Shown here one piece after another: positions 14,201 to 24,100 of a stretch of 64,000 nt of DNA (position 1 is the first letter of the stretch; the number at the start of each line of letters is the position of its first letter). A program made the position numbers and the translations under genes. The notes under the pieces were generated by a model. That model saw nothing but the letters and a program-made list of their open reading frames with translations, was not told the origin of the DNA and searched no databases. Origin of the DNA: Prosapia bicincta. Lineage: Eukaryota > Arthropoda > Insecta > Hemiptera > Cercopidae. The DNA lies in contig JBAIZL010000005.1 in assembly GCA_036971475.1 (NCBI GenBank), positions 161,021,386-161,085,385 of the forward strand. Direction: 5' to 3'.

Positions 14201-15932
14201 TTACACATAATCACATAGGAATCATGTTTAATTGGGACCAAAGACTAAATAAATTGATAATTTAGAAGAAAATGTGTATGTATTAAAATCTTAAATACAA
14301 CATAATACAACAAATAATTATATTATGTACATACATATTGCAAAGAAAAGAAATTATTTGACATAGAAGTCTTCTAAAATCAATTCGTTTTGACGAATTG
14401 AAGATTTTTTCTTCTCACGCAGAATTTCCTCGTAATTCTCTATTTTTGTTTTGTTTTTTGGCAGAAAACACTCCTTGTTGGAGTCTATGTTTTCCAAAAT
14501 TTGTAAGCCTTACTCAATTAAAGTAAGGGATTTTGTCAAATTTCTAACCGTCATTTCATGTTCTACCTCAACTGAGTCTAAAGAATCTGCGTTTTTAAGG
14601 TCTTGCTCTTCTTTTAAATTTAGTTGTCTGACAAAACCGATACCTTTTCAATCACATCAGCAATTTCAACAGAATCTAGCACTGATTCGGCTTGAGTTTC
14701 AGTGGCAAAAAAAATAGACATGCTTTTTCCAAACGACATTCTAAGTTTTTTGTGAAATTTTATTCCAAGACTGTCCAATGATTCTCAAAGCCTCTAAAAC
14801 ATTGAATTGTTTCAAAAAATCTTCAACAGAGATCACGTTGTTCTGTCTCATAGCTTCATACAAATGCTATTTTGATGACTTCCTGATTCATCGGATGAAC
14901 CAAACTAGTTATATTTGATGGCAAAAATTTCACTTTCACGCGTGTGTCGAAATTAGTTAAAGTAGTAGGAGGATGACCAGGTTCATTGTCAATTAATAAG
15001 AATTACTTTAGAAGGAATTTGTTTAGATCGACAATGACGTTCGACTTGAGGTATGAAATGATGACCAAACCAGTTCTTAAAAATAACGGCTGTCACTCAA
15101 GCCTTCCGATTCGACTTCCAAAATCACGGGAAAGATAGCTTTTTAGAAATATTTTTTAATCCCTTTGGATTTTCTGAGCGATAAACTATGAGAGGTTGTA
15201 ACTTACAGTCACCAGCTGTATTTGCGCCAACCTTCACTGTCAACCAACCTTTGAGAGCCTTAAAACCTGGAAATATTTTCTCTTTATGTGCTATAAAAGT
15301 TCTTTTAGGCATTTTCTTCCAGAACAAGCAAGTTTCTGCGTAACTTGGACAGCATGATTTAAAACCACGTAACTTGGGAGTCGCATAAGACGGGGTAGCG
15401 TAAGTCGAGATATTACTGTATATATCAAACCGTTAAAATAAACCACTGATTTGTCAGAGGAATAAAAGTAAGCAAAACGGTGTCACAAATATGAGCCGTT
15501 GGTCCATTTCAACTACCCAGAGTGGCGCATATGTAAAAACGTCTGTTCAGGACGAGAGACTGTATGGCGAATATGTGAGCCGGCTGGTCTATACCAATAG
15601 TTATTTTGTTAACATATTGCGGTAGCGAACGTGTTTAAAGTTGTAATTTTTTTTGTTGAGGTTTAGGTTTTTATCATCAGTAGTTTATATTTCTAAACTG
15701 TAATTTTAGAATTTTATTTCTAATCTAGGCACTAATTTTTCTTGTGAAATTTAAGATTCTGCAATGGTTGCTTTGCTTAACTACCAAAGTATTATGTGAA
15801 GGACGATTCAATACTGGCGCAATTGGCAACCGTCGTACTGAGACTGAATACCAGCTTATTGCTTCATTTCTGCGCCGTGTCACTTTATCAGCTATTCGCA
15901 AGGCATTAGTTTTCATGCAAAATGATGCATAA
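3322..15932 (+). CDS. Pink1: Pink1: PTEN-induced kinase 1, mitochondrial Ser/Thr kinase (3' five exons, partial)
   Basis: Joined exons 3322-3444, 5708-5879, 8615-8854, 10246-10350 and 15729-15932 give 281 residues and a TAA stop, with matching phases at every junction. Visible kinase features: catalytic loop HRDLKSDN, with the R codon split across the 3444/5708 junction; DFG in [10 protein letters not shown]; the activation segment ending [10 protein letters not shown]; a C-lobe with [15 protein letters not shown]; and the C-terminal extension with the [15 protein letters not shown] and [11 protein letters not shown] blocks. DFGCCLAD, the GGN-LMAPE segment and this extension are diagnostic of PINK1, which senses mitochondrial damage and phosphorylates ubiquitin and Parkin on the outer membrane. 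The catalytic Asp, Asn and DFG Asp are all intact. The targeting signal, transmembrane segment and ATP-binding N-lobe lie upstream of the window. Canonical GT..AG sites support every exon. I am very sure of the family. Confidence 0.95.
3985..4068. repeat. (TA)n microsatellite with short (TG)n end
   Basis: A TA run of about 75 bases ends in a few TG units at about 4054-4066. It directly abuts the left end of the PLE fragment that starts near 4069. Confidence 0.95.
4069..4590 (+). mobile_element. Penelope-like element, second family, 5'-truncated copy
   Basis: The body at 4205-4325 translates to [22 protein letters not shown], the end of a PLE GIY-YIG endonuclease domain (compare [22 protein letters not shown] in the PLE at 25.4-27.3 kb). 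After the stop comes a 3' tail that recurs at 5000-5230. The left end, about 4069-4120, is the reverse complement of the tail at about 4515-4567 (the block GCACTTAGTGGTGGATAAAA and neighbours), so the copy has the inverted-terminal layout typical of PLEs. It is flanked by TA and CT/TA microsatellites. No reverse transcriptase remains. Confidence 0.72.
4463..4505 (+). ncRNA. hammerhead-like fold in PLE tail (non-consensus core)
   Basis: The layout is: stem I AGTGAT, core TCGACAAT, stem II GGTC-AAGT-GACC, GGAA, palindromic stem III AGGTACCT, C, then ATCAC closing stem I. The topology is that of a type I hammerhead with a minimal stem III. The usual CUGAUGA core is changed and A13 appears to be G, so activity is doubtful here. 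Confidence 0.4.
4611..4660. repeat. (CT)n(TA)n compound microsatellite
   Basis: About 28 bases of CT repeats are followed by about 22 bases of TA repeats, squeezed between two PLE fragments. Confidence 0.95.
4661..5189. repeat. perfect 250-bp inverted repeat made of two PLE 3' ends
   Basis: The left arm 4661-4910 is the exact reverse complement of the right arm 4940-5189 as far as I could check by eye, with no indel (mirror centre at 4925) and a 29-base spacer. The right arm is the 3' end of a second-family PLE in plus orientation and the left arm is the same sequence in minus orientation. The spacer holds the last codons of the endonuclease (KYHIYK). Near-identical protein-like frames on opposite strands (4692-4928 minus, 4907-5158 plus) are only a result of this symmetry and are not genes. 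An RNA crossing it would form a 250-bp duplex. Confidence 0.93.
4940..5236 (+). mobile_element. Penelope-like element 3' end, second family, plus-strand copy
   Basis: It shares its 3' part with the copy at 4330-4590 (tail blocks GTCAGTGCAAC and ACAATGGATAATGTTAAAT). It ends directly in a TA microsatellite at about 5237. The arm continues about 47 bases past the inverted repeat, showing that the tail-bearing copy is the older unit and the left arm its inverted duplicate. Confidence 0.65.
5083..5125 (+). ncRNA. hammerhead-like fold with U3-A8 type core (mirror copy at 4725-4767, minus)
   Basis: Stem I AGTGAT/ATCACT (6 bp), core TCGACAA(T), stem II GGTC-AAA-GACC, GAA, palindromic AGGTGCCT, then C at the cleavage position. 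All parts are in the order of a type I hammerhead. The core differs from CUGAUGA at four of seven positions, all by transitions, and the positions 3 and 8 that pair in the active fold have become U and A. Identical sequence lies on the minus strand at 4725-4767 in the other arm. Confidence 0.45.
5237..5294. repeat. (TA)n microsatellite
   Basis: About 57 bases of alternating TA directly follow the PLE tail. Confidence 0.95.
5708..5879 (+). CDS. Pink1: Pink1 exon: catalytic loop, DFG and activation segment
   Basis: The acceptor is TATGTAG and the donor is GTAAGT at 5880. The exon encodes [11 protein letters not shown], then [10 protein letters not shown], and ends [10 protein letters not shown] at phase 0. 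The catalytic Asp and Asn and the DFG Asp are all present. Confidence 0.95.
5880..8614 (+). other. Pink1: Pink1 intron, mostly AT-rich
   Basis: It lies between the donor GTAAGT and the acceptor TTTCAG. Apart from the TTAA-flanked element at 7276-8334, I see no exon, RNA gene or recognisable repeat. Confidence 0.7.
7276..8334. mobile_element. piggyBac-like TTAA-flanked element, non-autonomous
   Basis: It begins TTAACACTTTCAAAACGGC and ends with the inverted counterpart GCCGTGCTGAAAGTGTTAA, giving about 15-bp terminal inverted repeats with TTAA at both outer edges, the hallmark of piggyBac insertion. Near the right end a GAGCGTGCCGG-type motif recurs at about 8218 and 8300, with an inverted copy CGGCACGCTC at about 8267, like subterminal repeats. 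It is richer in CpG than its surroundings. Its reading frames do not show the piggyBac DDD transposase, so I treat it as non-autonomous. Confidence 0.7.
8615..8854 (+). CDS. Pink1: Pink1 exon: kinase C-lobe
   Basis: Exactly 80 codons, phase 0 on both sides, with acceptor TTTCAG and donor GTAAAT. The block [17 protein letters not shown] is the helix F region of the C-lobe, and NPFYR and RNPSK follow as in other PINK1 proteins. Confidence 0.95.
9163..9850 (-). mobile_element. pogo/Tigger relic, transposase C-terminus
   Basis: The left end CAGTAAAACCTCTCATATCC after a TA dinucleotide has the form of a pogo/Tigger terminal repeat, followed by paired CCGGATAAC-type sequence. The minus strand at 9540-9746 reads [22 protein letters not shown], then an acidic stretch, then [14 protein letters not shown]. 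This resembles the acidic tail of Tigger transposases (W-x-x-x-x-E...I-x-x-V...acidic...HSEA). The catalytic part and the opposite terminal repeat are missing. Confidence 0.55.
10246..10350 (+). CDS. Pink1: Pink1 exon: end of kinase fold
   Basis: 35 codons at phase 0, between acceptor TTTGCAG and donor GTTAGT. It reads [18 protein letters not shown] and then a Pro/Ser-rich linker ending PSSSE. The RP-A-A-V-LWAP pattern is the last helix of the PINK1 C-lobe. Confidence 0.93.
10738..11085 (-). pseudogene. Helitron Pif1-like helicase, C-terminal fragment
   Basis: The 115-residue frame contains [16 protein letters not shown], then [21 protein letters not shown], then [10 protein letters not shown]. 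These are the last helicase motifs of Helitron RepHel proteins ([14 protein letters not shown] and VGIDLR...HGQLYVALSRV). The Gly-Gln after KSQ is replaced by a partial duplication in which a [14 protein letters not shown] piece is inserted, and SR of the arginine-finger motif is changed. No Rep domain or terminal hairpin was found. It is a decayed fragment, antisense to Pink1. Confidence 0.8.
11343..11740 (-). pseudogene. mariner transposase fragment (different family from the 2.3-kb copy)
   Basis: The minus-strand frame shows [21 protein letters not shown] followed by KQQSVQWTE and SAGKV. This is the mariner block around the first catalytic Asp ([22 protein letters not shown]). The segment before it, from 11675 upward, reads helix-turn-helix sequence in another frame ([14 protein letters not shown]). 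The second and third catalytic residues are lost. DETWIHHY versus GDET shows it is not a copy of the mariner at 2.3 kb. Confidence 0.8.
12161..12345. repeat. 22-bp tandem repeat, 8 units
   Basis: Unit AGGGTCAGTTAGAGTTCTAT plus GT, starting at 12161, 12183, 12205, 12227, 12249, 12271, 12293 and 12315. The copies are identical apart from one A-to-G change in the sixth unit and a degenerate end. There are no spacers. Confidence 0.97.
13515..15418 (-). mobile_element. pogo/Tigger DNA transposon, decayed, nested in the TTAA element
   Basis: Terminal repeats CAGTAATACCCTGTACTTAC (left) and, read inward from the right, CAGTAATATCTCGACTTACG, with TA target duplications at 13513-13514 and 15419-15420. 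On the minus strand, 15124-15327 encodes [16 protein letters not shown], then [12 protein letters not shown] and [17 protein letters not shown], typical of Tigger1-type DDE transposases. Further on come IDNEPGHPP (catalytic region, D-N) and [14 protein letters not shown] in broken frames. A 605-bp internal segment is duplicated. Confidence 0.85.
13581..14790. repeat. 605-bp tandem duplication inside the Tigger element
   Basis: 13581-about 14187 and 14186-14790 are nearly identical direct copies, starting GTCGAGGTATAATTTTACAC and ending CCAATGATTCTCAAAG, with only a few differences. The join falls at a shared AAGTCG. The two 86-88-residue plus-strand frames in it are antisense to the transposase and are not genes. 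Confidence 0.95.
15729..15932 (+). CDS. Pink1: Pink1 last exon: C-terminal extension and stop
   Basis: The acceptor is TAATCTAG. The frame runs [20 protein letters not shown], then the [17 protein letters not shown] and IRKALVFMQ segments, and ends NDA plus TAA at 15930-15932. This extension packs on the kinase C-lobe in PINK1. It is separated from the previous exon by a 5.4-kb intron filled with transposons. Confidence 0.94.
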   Translation, partial: ALIFLVKFKILQWLLCLTTKVLCEGRFNTGAIGNRRTETEYQLIASFLRRVTLSAIRKALVFMQNDA

Positions 15933-15948
15933 TATCAATAATTCTCAT

Positions 15949-15954
15949 AATAAA
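15949..15954 (+). terminator. Pink1: Pink1 candidate polyadenylation signal
   Basis: AATAAA lies 17 bases after the stop codon. If used, the 3' UTR would be very short. More signals could exist downstream, because the flank is AT-rich. Confidence 0.5.
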
Positions 15955-16896
15955 GTACTTAAAAAAGGCTGTGGAAGATTTAATTTTATTGAAAGTTTTA
16001 ATTAATAAGTTATAAAACACAAATATTTTATTAGATTTTTAAAAGTAATTTTAAGAAGATAGATTTTATTTGTTAAATTTAGGCTTATTTTGTTTGATAA
16101 ATAAGTTTTAGGTGAGCAATAGGTTGGTGAATAAAGACATATTTTATACCTTAACTAGTTTTACTTAAAAATACTTTGTTTTACTTAAGGGTACATTATT
16201 ATGATGTTTTGTAATTTTGAAAGTTTACTTATTGTGACTTTGTATATTGTGTGAAAAATGGAACTGTTGATTTACCATGTTTTTCACTGTGAGAAATAGT
16301 GAAGTCCCTGTTTTTAAGTCTTTATTTTGGGGTATGTGCCGGAATTTTCACTCAATTCTGACATGCTCAATTAGTTCAAAGAATGCTGTAGACACAAGCA
16401 ATATATTTGTCACCAATCTCAAAAATGAGTAATGAACATTTTTCGTTACCTGTCTAATTAATATTCCATTTGAATAGTTCCTCCTTGTCTTCAGAAAGCT
16501 GATATAAAACTCAGAGCTTCTAAATACCTAAATTAACCAACTAAACTGGGACACCAAATAATATAATGAAGTCCTATAGCTAACCATGGGAACAATAACT
16601 GCTAATAATCAGAGATAAAACACCTTGAAATAACTAGATTGAGAATTGGTCTGAAAAAGTCAATTGATTATCGAAATGCTACCAGTCTCTTCTGTCCACT
16701 ATAATAGAATGGTTCCTAATATTCTAAGAAAATATGGTTAACACTTTCATTGTTGTTTAAATCTAAATAGATTGTTTATGATAATTATTGAGGCCTTTTA
16801 ATTCAAGAGCATGCTGTTAATAAATGGTTTATTAAAAACACTCATAATGCAATTGAGAAAAAACATTACTTGTTCATAAATCTACGTAGCTAGATA

Positions 16897-17989
16897 CAGT
16901 AGAGTCTCGATAATTCGAGGTAGATGTGACAGACCCCCCCCTCGGATTACACGAAAATACGTTCCTGTACCTTAAGAAAAAAACAGGATTTCTAATGAAC
17001 CCTAATACTATAATATAGAATGCACAAAATACTTTTATAGAACTTTATTGATTACAATACTTATAATTAATGTCGCTTTGGAAAAGATTGTTCATCGTGT
17101 TAGCCTCATTTTTTGAAAAGTGTTATGTCTTCTACGTTTGTTTATCAGATAGTTTTTGTGCTACAGTGTCGCGTAGACGTCTTAGCGGAAGCACATTTGT
17201 TGGGATGGTATGTCTGTTCTTCGATATAGAATAATGCAGTTTCCAAGGCGGTTGTTCTTTCTCGGAGACTAATTTTGCCTTCTTGTACTTCTCGGTCAAA
17301 CCTTCATCTCTATTCTCGTCATCACTGCCTTTTGTAGTTTTTTTTGTACCATTTCAATAACCGTAACATGTGTTATTTCAAATTGTTCACATCGGAATTT
17401 TCACAACCTGGAAGTTTATTGATAAGAAAAGTCAAATCTGTTTCTTCTTGTGGATCAATATTATAGTCAACAGTTTATTATGACTCAGGATTTTATTCCA
17501 CGACTAACTTGATGTTTCTTGTTTTATTTTGTTCCATAATTGGCTATCCAGTACACAATTCCCTTAACTGTAATTTTGTCTTAGAATGCCTTCTATGCTT
17601 TCTTCCTTTTTAGTCGCTACTGAGAGAGATTGTACAACACTGATCTATCGGTTGGATTAGGTTCATAACATTTGTGGGAAGATATAAACCATGGATATCA
17701 TCAGAACACAGTAGATATTCATTGGAATACAAAGGTACTTTGTCTAACAGTAAAATATCCTTCCGAAACAAATTCTTTTTCAGTTTCAAGCACAAACTCA
17801 TTAAAAAAACACTCTTTGAATAGTTCTCTTTCCATCTAATCAGCACTCTAGTTCATGTATGAAATGGACAATGCTGATGTGGAAATGTTTGTAAACGGAT
17901 GCAGCTTAACTGATTAATCCTGAGACATAGTCGACTCGAATTTAACGGAAGCTCAAAAAATCGGGATTCGGAGTTTTGAGACTCTACTG
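16897..17989 (-). mobile_element. pogo/Tigger relic, internally deleted
   Basis: Left CAGTAGAGTCTCGATAATTC and the right end read inward CAGTAGAGTCTCAAAACTCC, with TA at both outer sides (16895-16896, 17990-17991). The minus strand 17610-17846 contains ILLLDKVPLYSNE, then GLYLPTNVMNLIQPIDQ, matching the LLLDNAPxH...FLPPNxTxLIQPMDQ catalytic block of Tigger/jerky transposases. At 1.1 kb it is much shorter than a full element. Confidence 0.8.
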
Positions 17990-18584
17990 TATTAGAATGT
18001 ATTCCTGCTATATTAATATACCATACACCCTAACACACAGTAGTTCACACATTTATGAGTGGGTTGGTATTCCTATATTTTTACTAAAAAATCAGTTATC
18101 ATTTCCTGTGAATCAACGGTGGACCACTGTAAAGGTTTCTATATTTTCAAAGTAGCTGGTAATTTTTAACTGTTGGCTTATAAGGAATATATACAGATAC
18201 ATGTTTTAAATTTTTTGAAATGTTTAATATTGAAGAACCTGAGTAGCCAAAACTATCATTTTACAAGTAAAATAAAATCAAAATATCAACGGTTTTGTAA
18301 ATCTTTTAATTTTACCCCTGATACATTAGCCGTTTTTTGTACATATTTTCTTTGTTTATTTAAACATTTATGATAACACTGCATTAACTTTTGTTTATGT
18401 CATACAATTGAAGAGACTTTTAGTTCTTTTGTCAGACCGTTGTGCAAAAAATCTCTTAGTTTGTTGAGCAGGTATTAATACTTAGATCTTGGTCGGAAAT
18501 GTATACTAGATGATCTATTTAACCTAAGTCCTGAGTTTAACCAGCAGAATATATGGTATTGCCATGCAGGATCAAGACTATATA

Positions 18585-18834
18585 CAGGTGTGCCTCGATT
18601 CCTTTCTGTGTGTGCCAGTTTTCTAAAGATTATGTTACACATTTTCATTTACTGTTATTTCTCAATGCAAGAAATTTCCTAAATGACACTATGTTTATCC
18701 CAAAATATGGCGACCATAAACTGGCTTGTTGAGGTCATCTGCTCATCTTTCATTCTGAGTACAGACACCATGTGCCATGTGGACACGATAGATTGCCGCC
18801 ATTGTAAATAAGGTGTTTTGTGAGGCACTTACTG
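18585..18834. mobile_element. short TA-flanked MITE, Tigger-like ends
   Basis: Left CAGGTGTGCCTCGATTCC and the right end read inward CAGTAAGTGCCTCACAAAAC, with TA on both sides. It is 250 bp and non-coding. The terminal repeat match is partial, so the call is moderate. Confidence 0.45.
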
Positions 18835-20250
18835 TATCTTATGACAATATAATCAAAAAATATATTGGATGGTTAAAAAATATGAAGATGGTATTCTTTA
18901 TTACTTTTGGTAAAAAATGCCAGAGGACTAACCATTTTCCTTTTCTTGTTTTTCTCACCTCAAAAATAGCCTGAAAACCCTCTAGAGCACATTTTAGATT
19001 TCAGTGCTATAAAATTTTTGAAGAACTGACTCTGAAATCTGTGAAATTCAAAAGGTAAAAGAGAAAATCATAAGGCTTTGACAATAACTGCATATAATCA
19101 AATCATCTGTGTTTAGAAAAAGTCATCCAGGCCCTCAAGATCATTGTCCAGCCTTGATTAGTCTCGCTTATTTATGTACTCTGCTGTCACTCGTTGCATT
19201 GTTGTTATACATTTTGGATATTATGCAATGTCTGTTGCTGACATGTCAAAAATTTAAATACAGATAGTATTTTACAACCAACTGGCCATTTGATTTCTTT
19301 GAACATTATCCTTACAGTATAACCTGAAGGTAATCCTAACAGATAATCAGATCTGTTTGTTCGAATAATTTCATAATTTGGTACAAGTACTCATTTCAAA
19401 ATATACATATTTTCCAGGTTTTAAATACAATCAATAAATGCAATGCGTAATGTACATTCTGAACATAATTAACTGAAACAATTAGCTTTTTTGTTTGAAT
19501 TATACTGTCTATTAAAAATTTCAATTTTTAAAATAAACTCTCATAAATTTTGTAATTGTTTGAACATATTCACTGCTAAATTAGGATAAGTAGTAATTTT
19601 TTTTAGAGTAAAATAAATAAATTTTGTTGTTTTAATTTATTATTTTCATTTTTTACCTCAAAAATGTTTTTTACCCAATGTACAGTTTAACTACTTACAT
19701 TCGATTATATAGACTTTTCATTAATAATACTGTTAAGACTAGAAATGGTTGTGTATTTAGAATATAGTAATGATGATGCTTTTTGCTTGTTACAACAAAT
19801 AAAATTTTAGTTTTGTAAATGTTTGTTTTTGCATCTGATTTTAAAATATTATTAAGACATTTCATCTATTTTTGATTAAATTTGTGATGAAAACTTATAA
19901 AAAACATTTTGCTGTATTAAATAGTATAAAAATAAGAAATGAATTTCAACCAAATCCCTTTTGCTTGAGGATTTTTATGCCATGCTATAAACATTAAAAA
20001 TTATAGTTTTATAATTTTGGTTTTTACTTAAAGAAAAACAGTTAATTGGTTCAGGAACAATTAATATAATCTTTTATATTCTTAAAAAGTAACTATCACA
20101 AACTTAACAATTGCATTTTTTTCATGAGAACACTGTTTCAGGTATGTCAAAATTTAAACCGACATTTCTTCCAAAACTCCTCTCACAAAGTAAGTGTTCA
20201 AATTCAAGGTAACAGCAAATATAATATTAATATATTATAATAGTCCAGTA

Positions 20251-21545
20251 CAGTTGAACCTTATTAAAATAGACTAATTGGAGCTGAGATTTGATTGTTT
20301 TAAAAGTCCATTATAAAGTTTTCATACAGTGGTTAAAATAGAAACAAAATGGAGGGAAAACTGTAAACGATTATTAAAAAGAAATAAAATCATTTAAAAC
20401 ATGCGCATATTTATTTACAGCAATTAAAACAGTAGTTTACATATTTTCTGTAACTACTGTAAAGTAAACTTTAACAGTGCTAAAAAATTTGTTTAATTAA
20501 CTTTGTGTATGTCCTCATTTTGAAAGTGTTTGAGGACAAGTAATTCTTCATAAAACATTTAACAATACTTGCTGAGTTAGTATTATAAATATTACTCGTG
20601 TATCACACTAATCATAGTTCTCCTGCTTTATTGGAGCAACATACAGGCATGACGTTTCAGGCCTGTAACCCTTTGGATATGACATAACAAGCACAAGGTT
20701 TGGAAAGTTTTTGTTCATCATTTATAAACACTAGATAAATAAGTATTGTAATATTTTTATATACTATTTACAGTTCTATTGAATCATTTGTATGGGAAAT
20801 GCTACTTGACAGAAAGTATAAACAACTGTGACAATAGCAGTTTAAGGTACTGAACTGGAACAGGTTGTGTGGTGGCTATTTATACGTGGTCAGTAGATGA
20901 CATGATATATTTTTCAAAAACAGTCTGTTATAAGTGATGTCTAGTTTAATAGGCACTAGATTCCATTATAGTGAGATTCCTTTTCTTGCCCCCTATCAAA
21001 GTTTCATGACATTATGGCTAGGATAAACAATTTAAGGGAAAAGCAAACCATATTCACCAAACAATTTAACAAGTAGACGCGATGTTTTGAAAACTAACAG
21101 ATGCTGCAGCTGTTTAGTAAGTGACAGGAAAAACAAAATTCCAAAAACAAAGATGTTTGGATTTCAAAATTATTGAAATAGCAGTAAATAAACAGAAGTG
21201 ACGCTAAACTTATGTATGGAGCTGGATGCGGGCGTCAGATTGACTCATCGTTGTTTGTCATTGGCGATTTTGCCATTTGTTATAAATAAGGAGTGCCTAC
21301 ATTTTGAGTTGAAGGCCTAGTAGTGTACAGTATAACGGATGTTTGGAGAATAATCAGATTTTTTTGTGTGGTAAATAACTACAGTGGTGTACAAAATAAA
21401 TGAGACGAAAACACATTATCCTACAACCTGAAAAGTAACTATACTGTCTTTCTTGTCTTTTTTTTTTAATACGTTACATATTACGATGATATCCTGTATT
21501 TTTTCCAACCCGTATACCGAACCCGCAAATAGCAAGGTTCTACTA
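20251..21545. mobile_element. probable Tigger-like element, non-coding
   Basis: Left TACAGTTGAACCTTATTAAA and the right end read inward TATAGTAGAACCTTGCTATT share the pogo-type AG-T-GAACCTT start. No transposase blocks are seen inside. Other ends may lie within it (an incomplete terminal-like block at about 20960-20985), so it may be more than one insertion. Confidence 0.4.
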
Positions 21546-22602
21546 TACTTTAAACAAATTAATTTAGATGATTAAGTAAAAAAAAGACAGTATCTGCCTC
21601 ACATGAATATTTAACAACTACCATTTAAAAATACCGTTATTAGCAGTATTTTATTAACAGTTTCTTTTTATTAAAAATCTTTATACCGTTGAAGGATATT
21701 AAGACTGATTATTGACTGTCCATCCTCTAACATAATAATTTTACTAGATTAGTAACTAAATTATCATAACATTATTAAATTGTTCAAAATAAAATTAAGA
21801 AATGTTATATACAAAATGTTTTAACATAATCTAATTATGTGATCGTCTTCCATGAAGAGAATAAAAAATACAAAACTTTGATTACAAAACTTTTGTAGTA
21901 TAAAAATATAAAATCATGTTACTGGTAGAGTACTAATAGCATAATTTGGTTCCATGCACATTAAGGTTATTGCTTAACATAATAGAGTAAAACCTGTCTT
22001 AGACGGACCCTGTGTTAGACGAAATCCCGTCTGCAGCAGAAACTTTAAAAAGTCCCAACTGTTACCTATTAATTGACCTAGTTAAGAGTAAGACGTATCT
22101 ATTACATTTTAGTTCTGCATAAGCCGGAAACTTCTGATAACATACATACTGTAAAAAATAAAGATTACAATGACTTTGGTTAGATGAGATACAGTTAATA
22201 AGCTATTTTTTACTATGGTAAAATGCACAAACCTTTCTGTTTTATTTGTGACGGATCATACTGTATTGAATTCTGAGAATGCTTTGCAGTCTTGTACATT
22301 GACCCTCCTCTACCCTTCCTGCTTATCAGCCTGCTGTGTACGTGTAGTTGATGATGTATAAACTTTCCGCAGTTTACGATAACACAGGATGATGCTCAGT
22401 CAGCATTTTTTTCTCTCAAGTGTTCTGAACAGTACAGGACGGTTACTTCTTGCAGCCAATAGGTTGACTTACTTTCCTCGTAAACAGTACGTGTTATTCA
22501 TTGTTTACTCTCTTGTTTTTTTTTTGTTGTAGTGTTTTGTACAGTCACTCTTATTAAGTGATAAAGTGTATGGTGTACTTTGCTGTAGTAGACTAATTGT
22601 AA

Positions 22603-23930
22603 AAATGTCAAGAAAAACGTAGGACTCCATACATTAATTTTGAAAGAGAAAATAGATGTTATTGAACTTCGTGGAAGATTAAATAATTATGTGGTAAATA
22701 CAAATACGGTAAAACACAGATTTATGGAGTTTTGAAAAACAAAGAACAAATAAAAGAAGATTGGTTGAAAGGCAAGAGACCACTTCATTCTAAAAGGCAA
22801 AAAACATGCACAAATATAGAAATTGACAGAGTTTTATTCAAACCAAGAATTTTCCCATCTCAGGCTCAATATTACAAAACAAGCTAAGTCAATTGTTGCT
22901 GAGCTAGGGAACACAATATTCAAAGCCTCAAATGAATGTATAGAAAGTTTTCCATCCAGACATTCAATCAAATTTGTGGTGAAGTAAACCAGGAAACAGT
23001 TGATGATTAGAAGCATAAAGTTTGTGAGTTAACAGTTGGCTATGAAGCCAAAAAAATTGGAAACTGACGATACAGGTTTGTTTTTTAGAGCTCTCCCAAA
23101 TAAGACTTTAAAATGAAAAATGTCTGGCAGGTAAACAGTCAAAAGAAAAGCTTACAGTTTTGGCTTGCAGTTTTGCAGATGGAAAATTAGAAAAACCTTT
23201 AGTAATTGGGAAATCATGGAAGCCCCGATGTTTCAAAAATGTAGGCCAGTTACCAGTTCAATGGCATGCTAACAAGAAGGCGTGGATGACGTCAGCCATT
23301 ATGGAATATTGGCTTCAAAATTTGAATGATACAATGAAGCATGATAACAGGCATGTTTTGTTATTTATGGATAATGCAACATGTCATTCTCGTGAAGATT
23401 ACTCTCAGATAAATTTAGTGTATTTTCCGGCCAATACTACCAGCGTTACTCAACCGATTGATCAGGGTGTTATTAAAAATCTTAAAGTACACTACAGAAA
23501 ACATGTTTTACAATATCTTATTGCAAACATAAATTCATGCTTGTCAGTACAGGAATTGACAAATAACATCACAGTTTTGGATGCTATAAGATGGATATCG
23601 AGCTCTTATGAGAAAATATCAAAGTCCGGTATTCAAAATGCATTCAAAGAAGCTGGTTTTATTGTACACTAAGAACTCAATAAAAATCCTGTTGAAACAG
23701 GGATGCAAGACATTAGCTTGCACACTGTGAAAGATTTGTTGACAGAAACTGGATACTCTAATTTAACTGCTGAAGAATAAGTTTGTATTGAGAATTAACT
23801 GGCAACAGAAGACGGGCCACAATCTATGGATGATATCATTGAAATGGAGACTAATGAAATTATTGAAAGAGAAGAAGAAATTGAAGACGGTCCAGTTGTA
23901 GAAAACAAAATAGAACATTTGGTGAAGCTA
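22603..23930 (+). pseudogene. Tigger (pogo-family) DDE transposase, frameshifted
   Basis: The N-terminal CENP-B-like part reads LTLKEKIDVIELRGRLNNY in one frame, then KTQIYGVLKNKEQIKEDW, then KGKRPLHSKRQK. A DTGLFFRALPNKTLK block follows. From 23160 a clean 170-residue frame holds the core catalytic region: ACSFADGKLEKPLVIGKS, WHANKKAWMTSAIMEYW, HVLLFMDNATCH (second catalytic Asp in DNAxCH), and LVYFPANTTSVTQPIDQG. The last catalytic Asp is in the region after it. An acidic tail (EDGPQSMDDIIEMETNE) follows in another frame. Internal stops before 23160 make it inactive. It is closest to TIGD4/6-type Tiggers, judged only from motifs. Confidence 0.88.
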
Positions 23931-24100
23931 TAATGAAAATTTGTGAATTAGAAGATTTTGTGGTACATGTTAACAGCCCCCAAATGTGTCATAACTTGTT
24001 ACAATTAAAAACAATAACAGAATTTAGTACTAAAACCAATCTTTCAAAACAAAAATCAATGCTAGTTTTACTATATATTAGGAATATAATGTGGCTGAAT

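Larger units (their letters stand above)
13231..15638. mobile_element. TTAA-flanked piggyBac-like MITE split by a nested Tigger
   Basis: The left end TTAACACGTTCGCTACCG and the right end CGGTAGCGAACGTGTTTAA form matching terminal repeats with TTAA outside (one extra T on the right). Without the inserted Tigger the host element is about 500 bp and has no transposase. Its termini resemble in style (TTAACAC...), but differ from, those of the element at 7276-8334. Confidence 0.65.
10351..15728 (+). other. Pink1: Pink1 last intron, transposon-rich
   Basis: A 5.4-kb intron. It holds, in order, a Helitron helicase fragment, a mariner fragment, a 22-bp tandem array and a TTAA-flanked element with a Tigger nested inside. 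The stretches 12340-13230 and 11760-12160 show nothing I recognise. Confidence 0.85.

Noticed and set aside
13854..14717. Two nearly identical 86-88-codon plus-strand frames
   Set aside because: Antisense to the Tigger transposase and doubled by the 605-bp tandem duplication.
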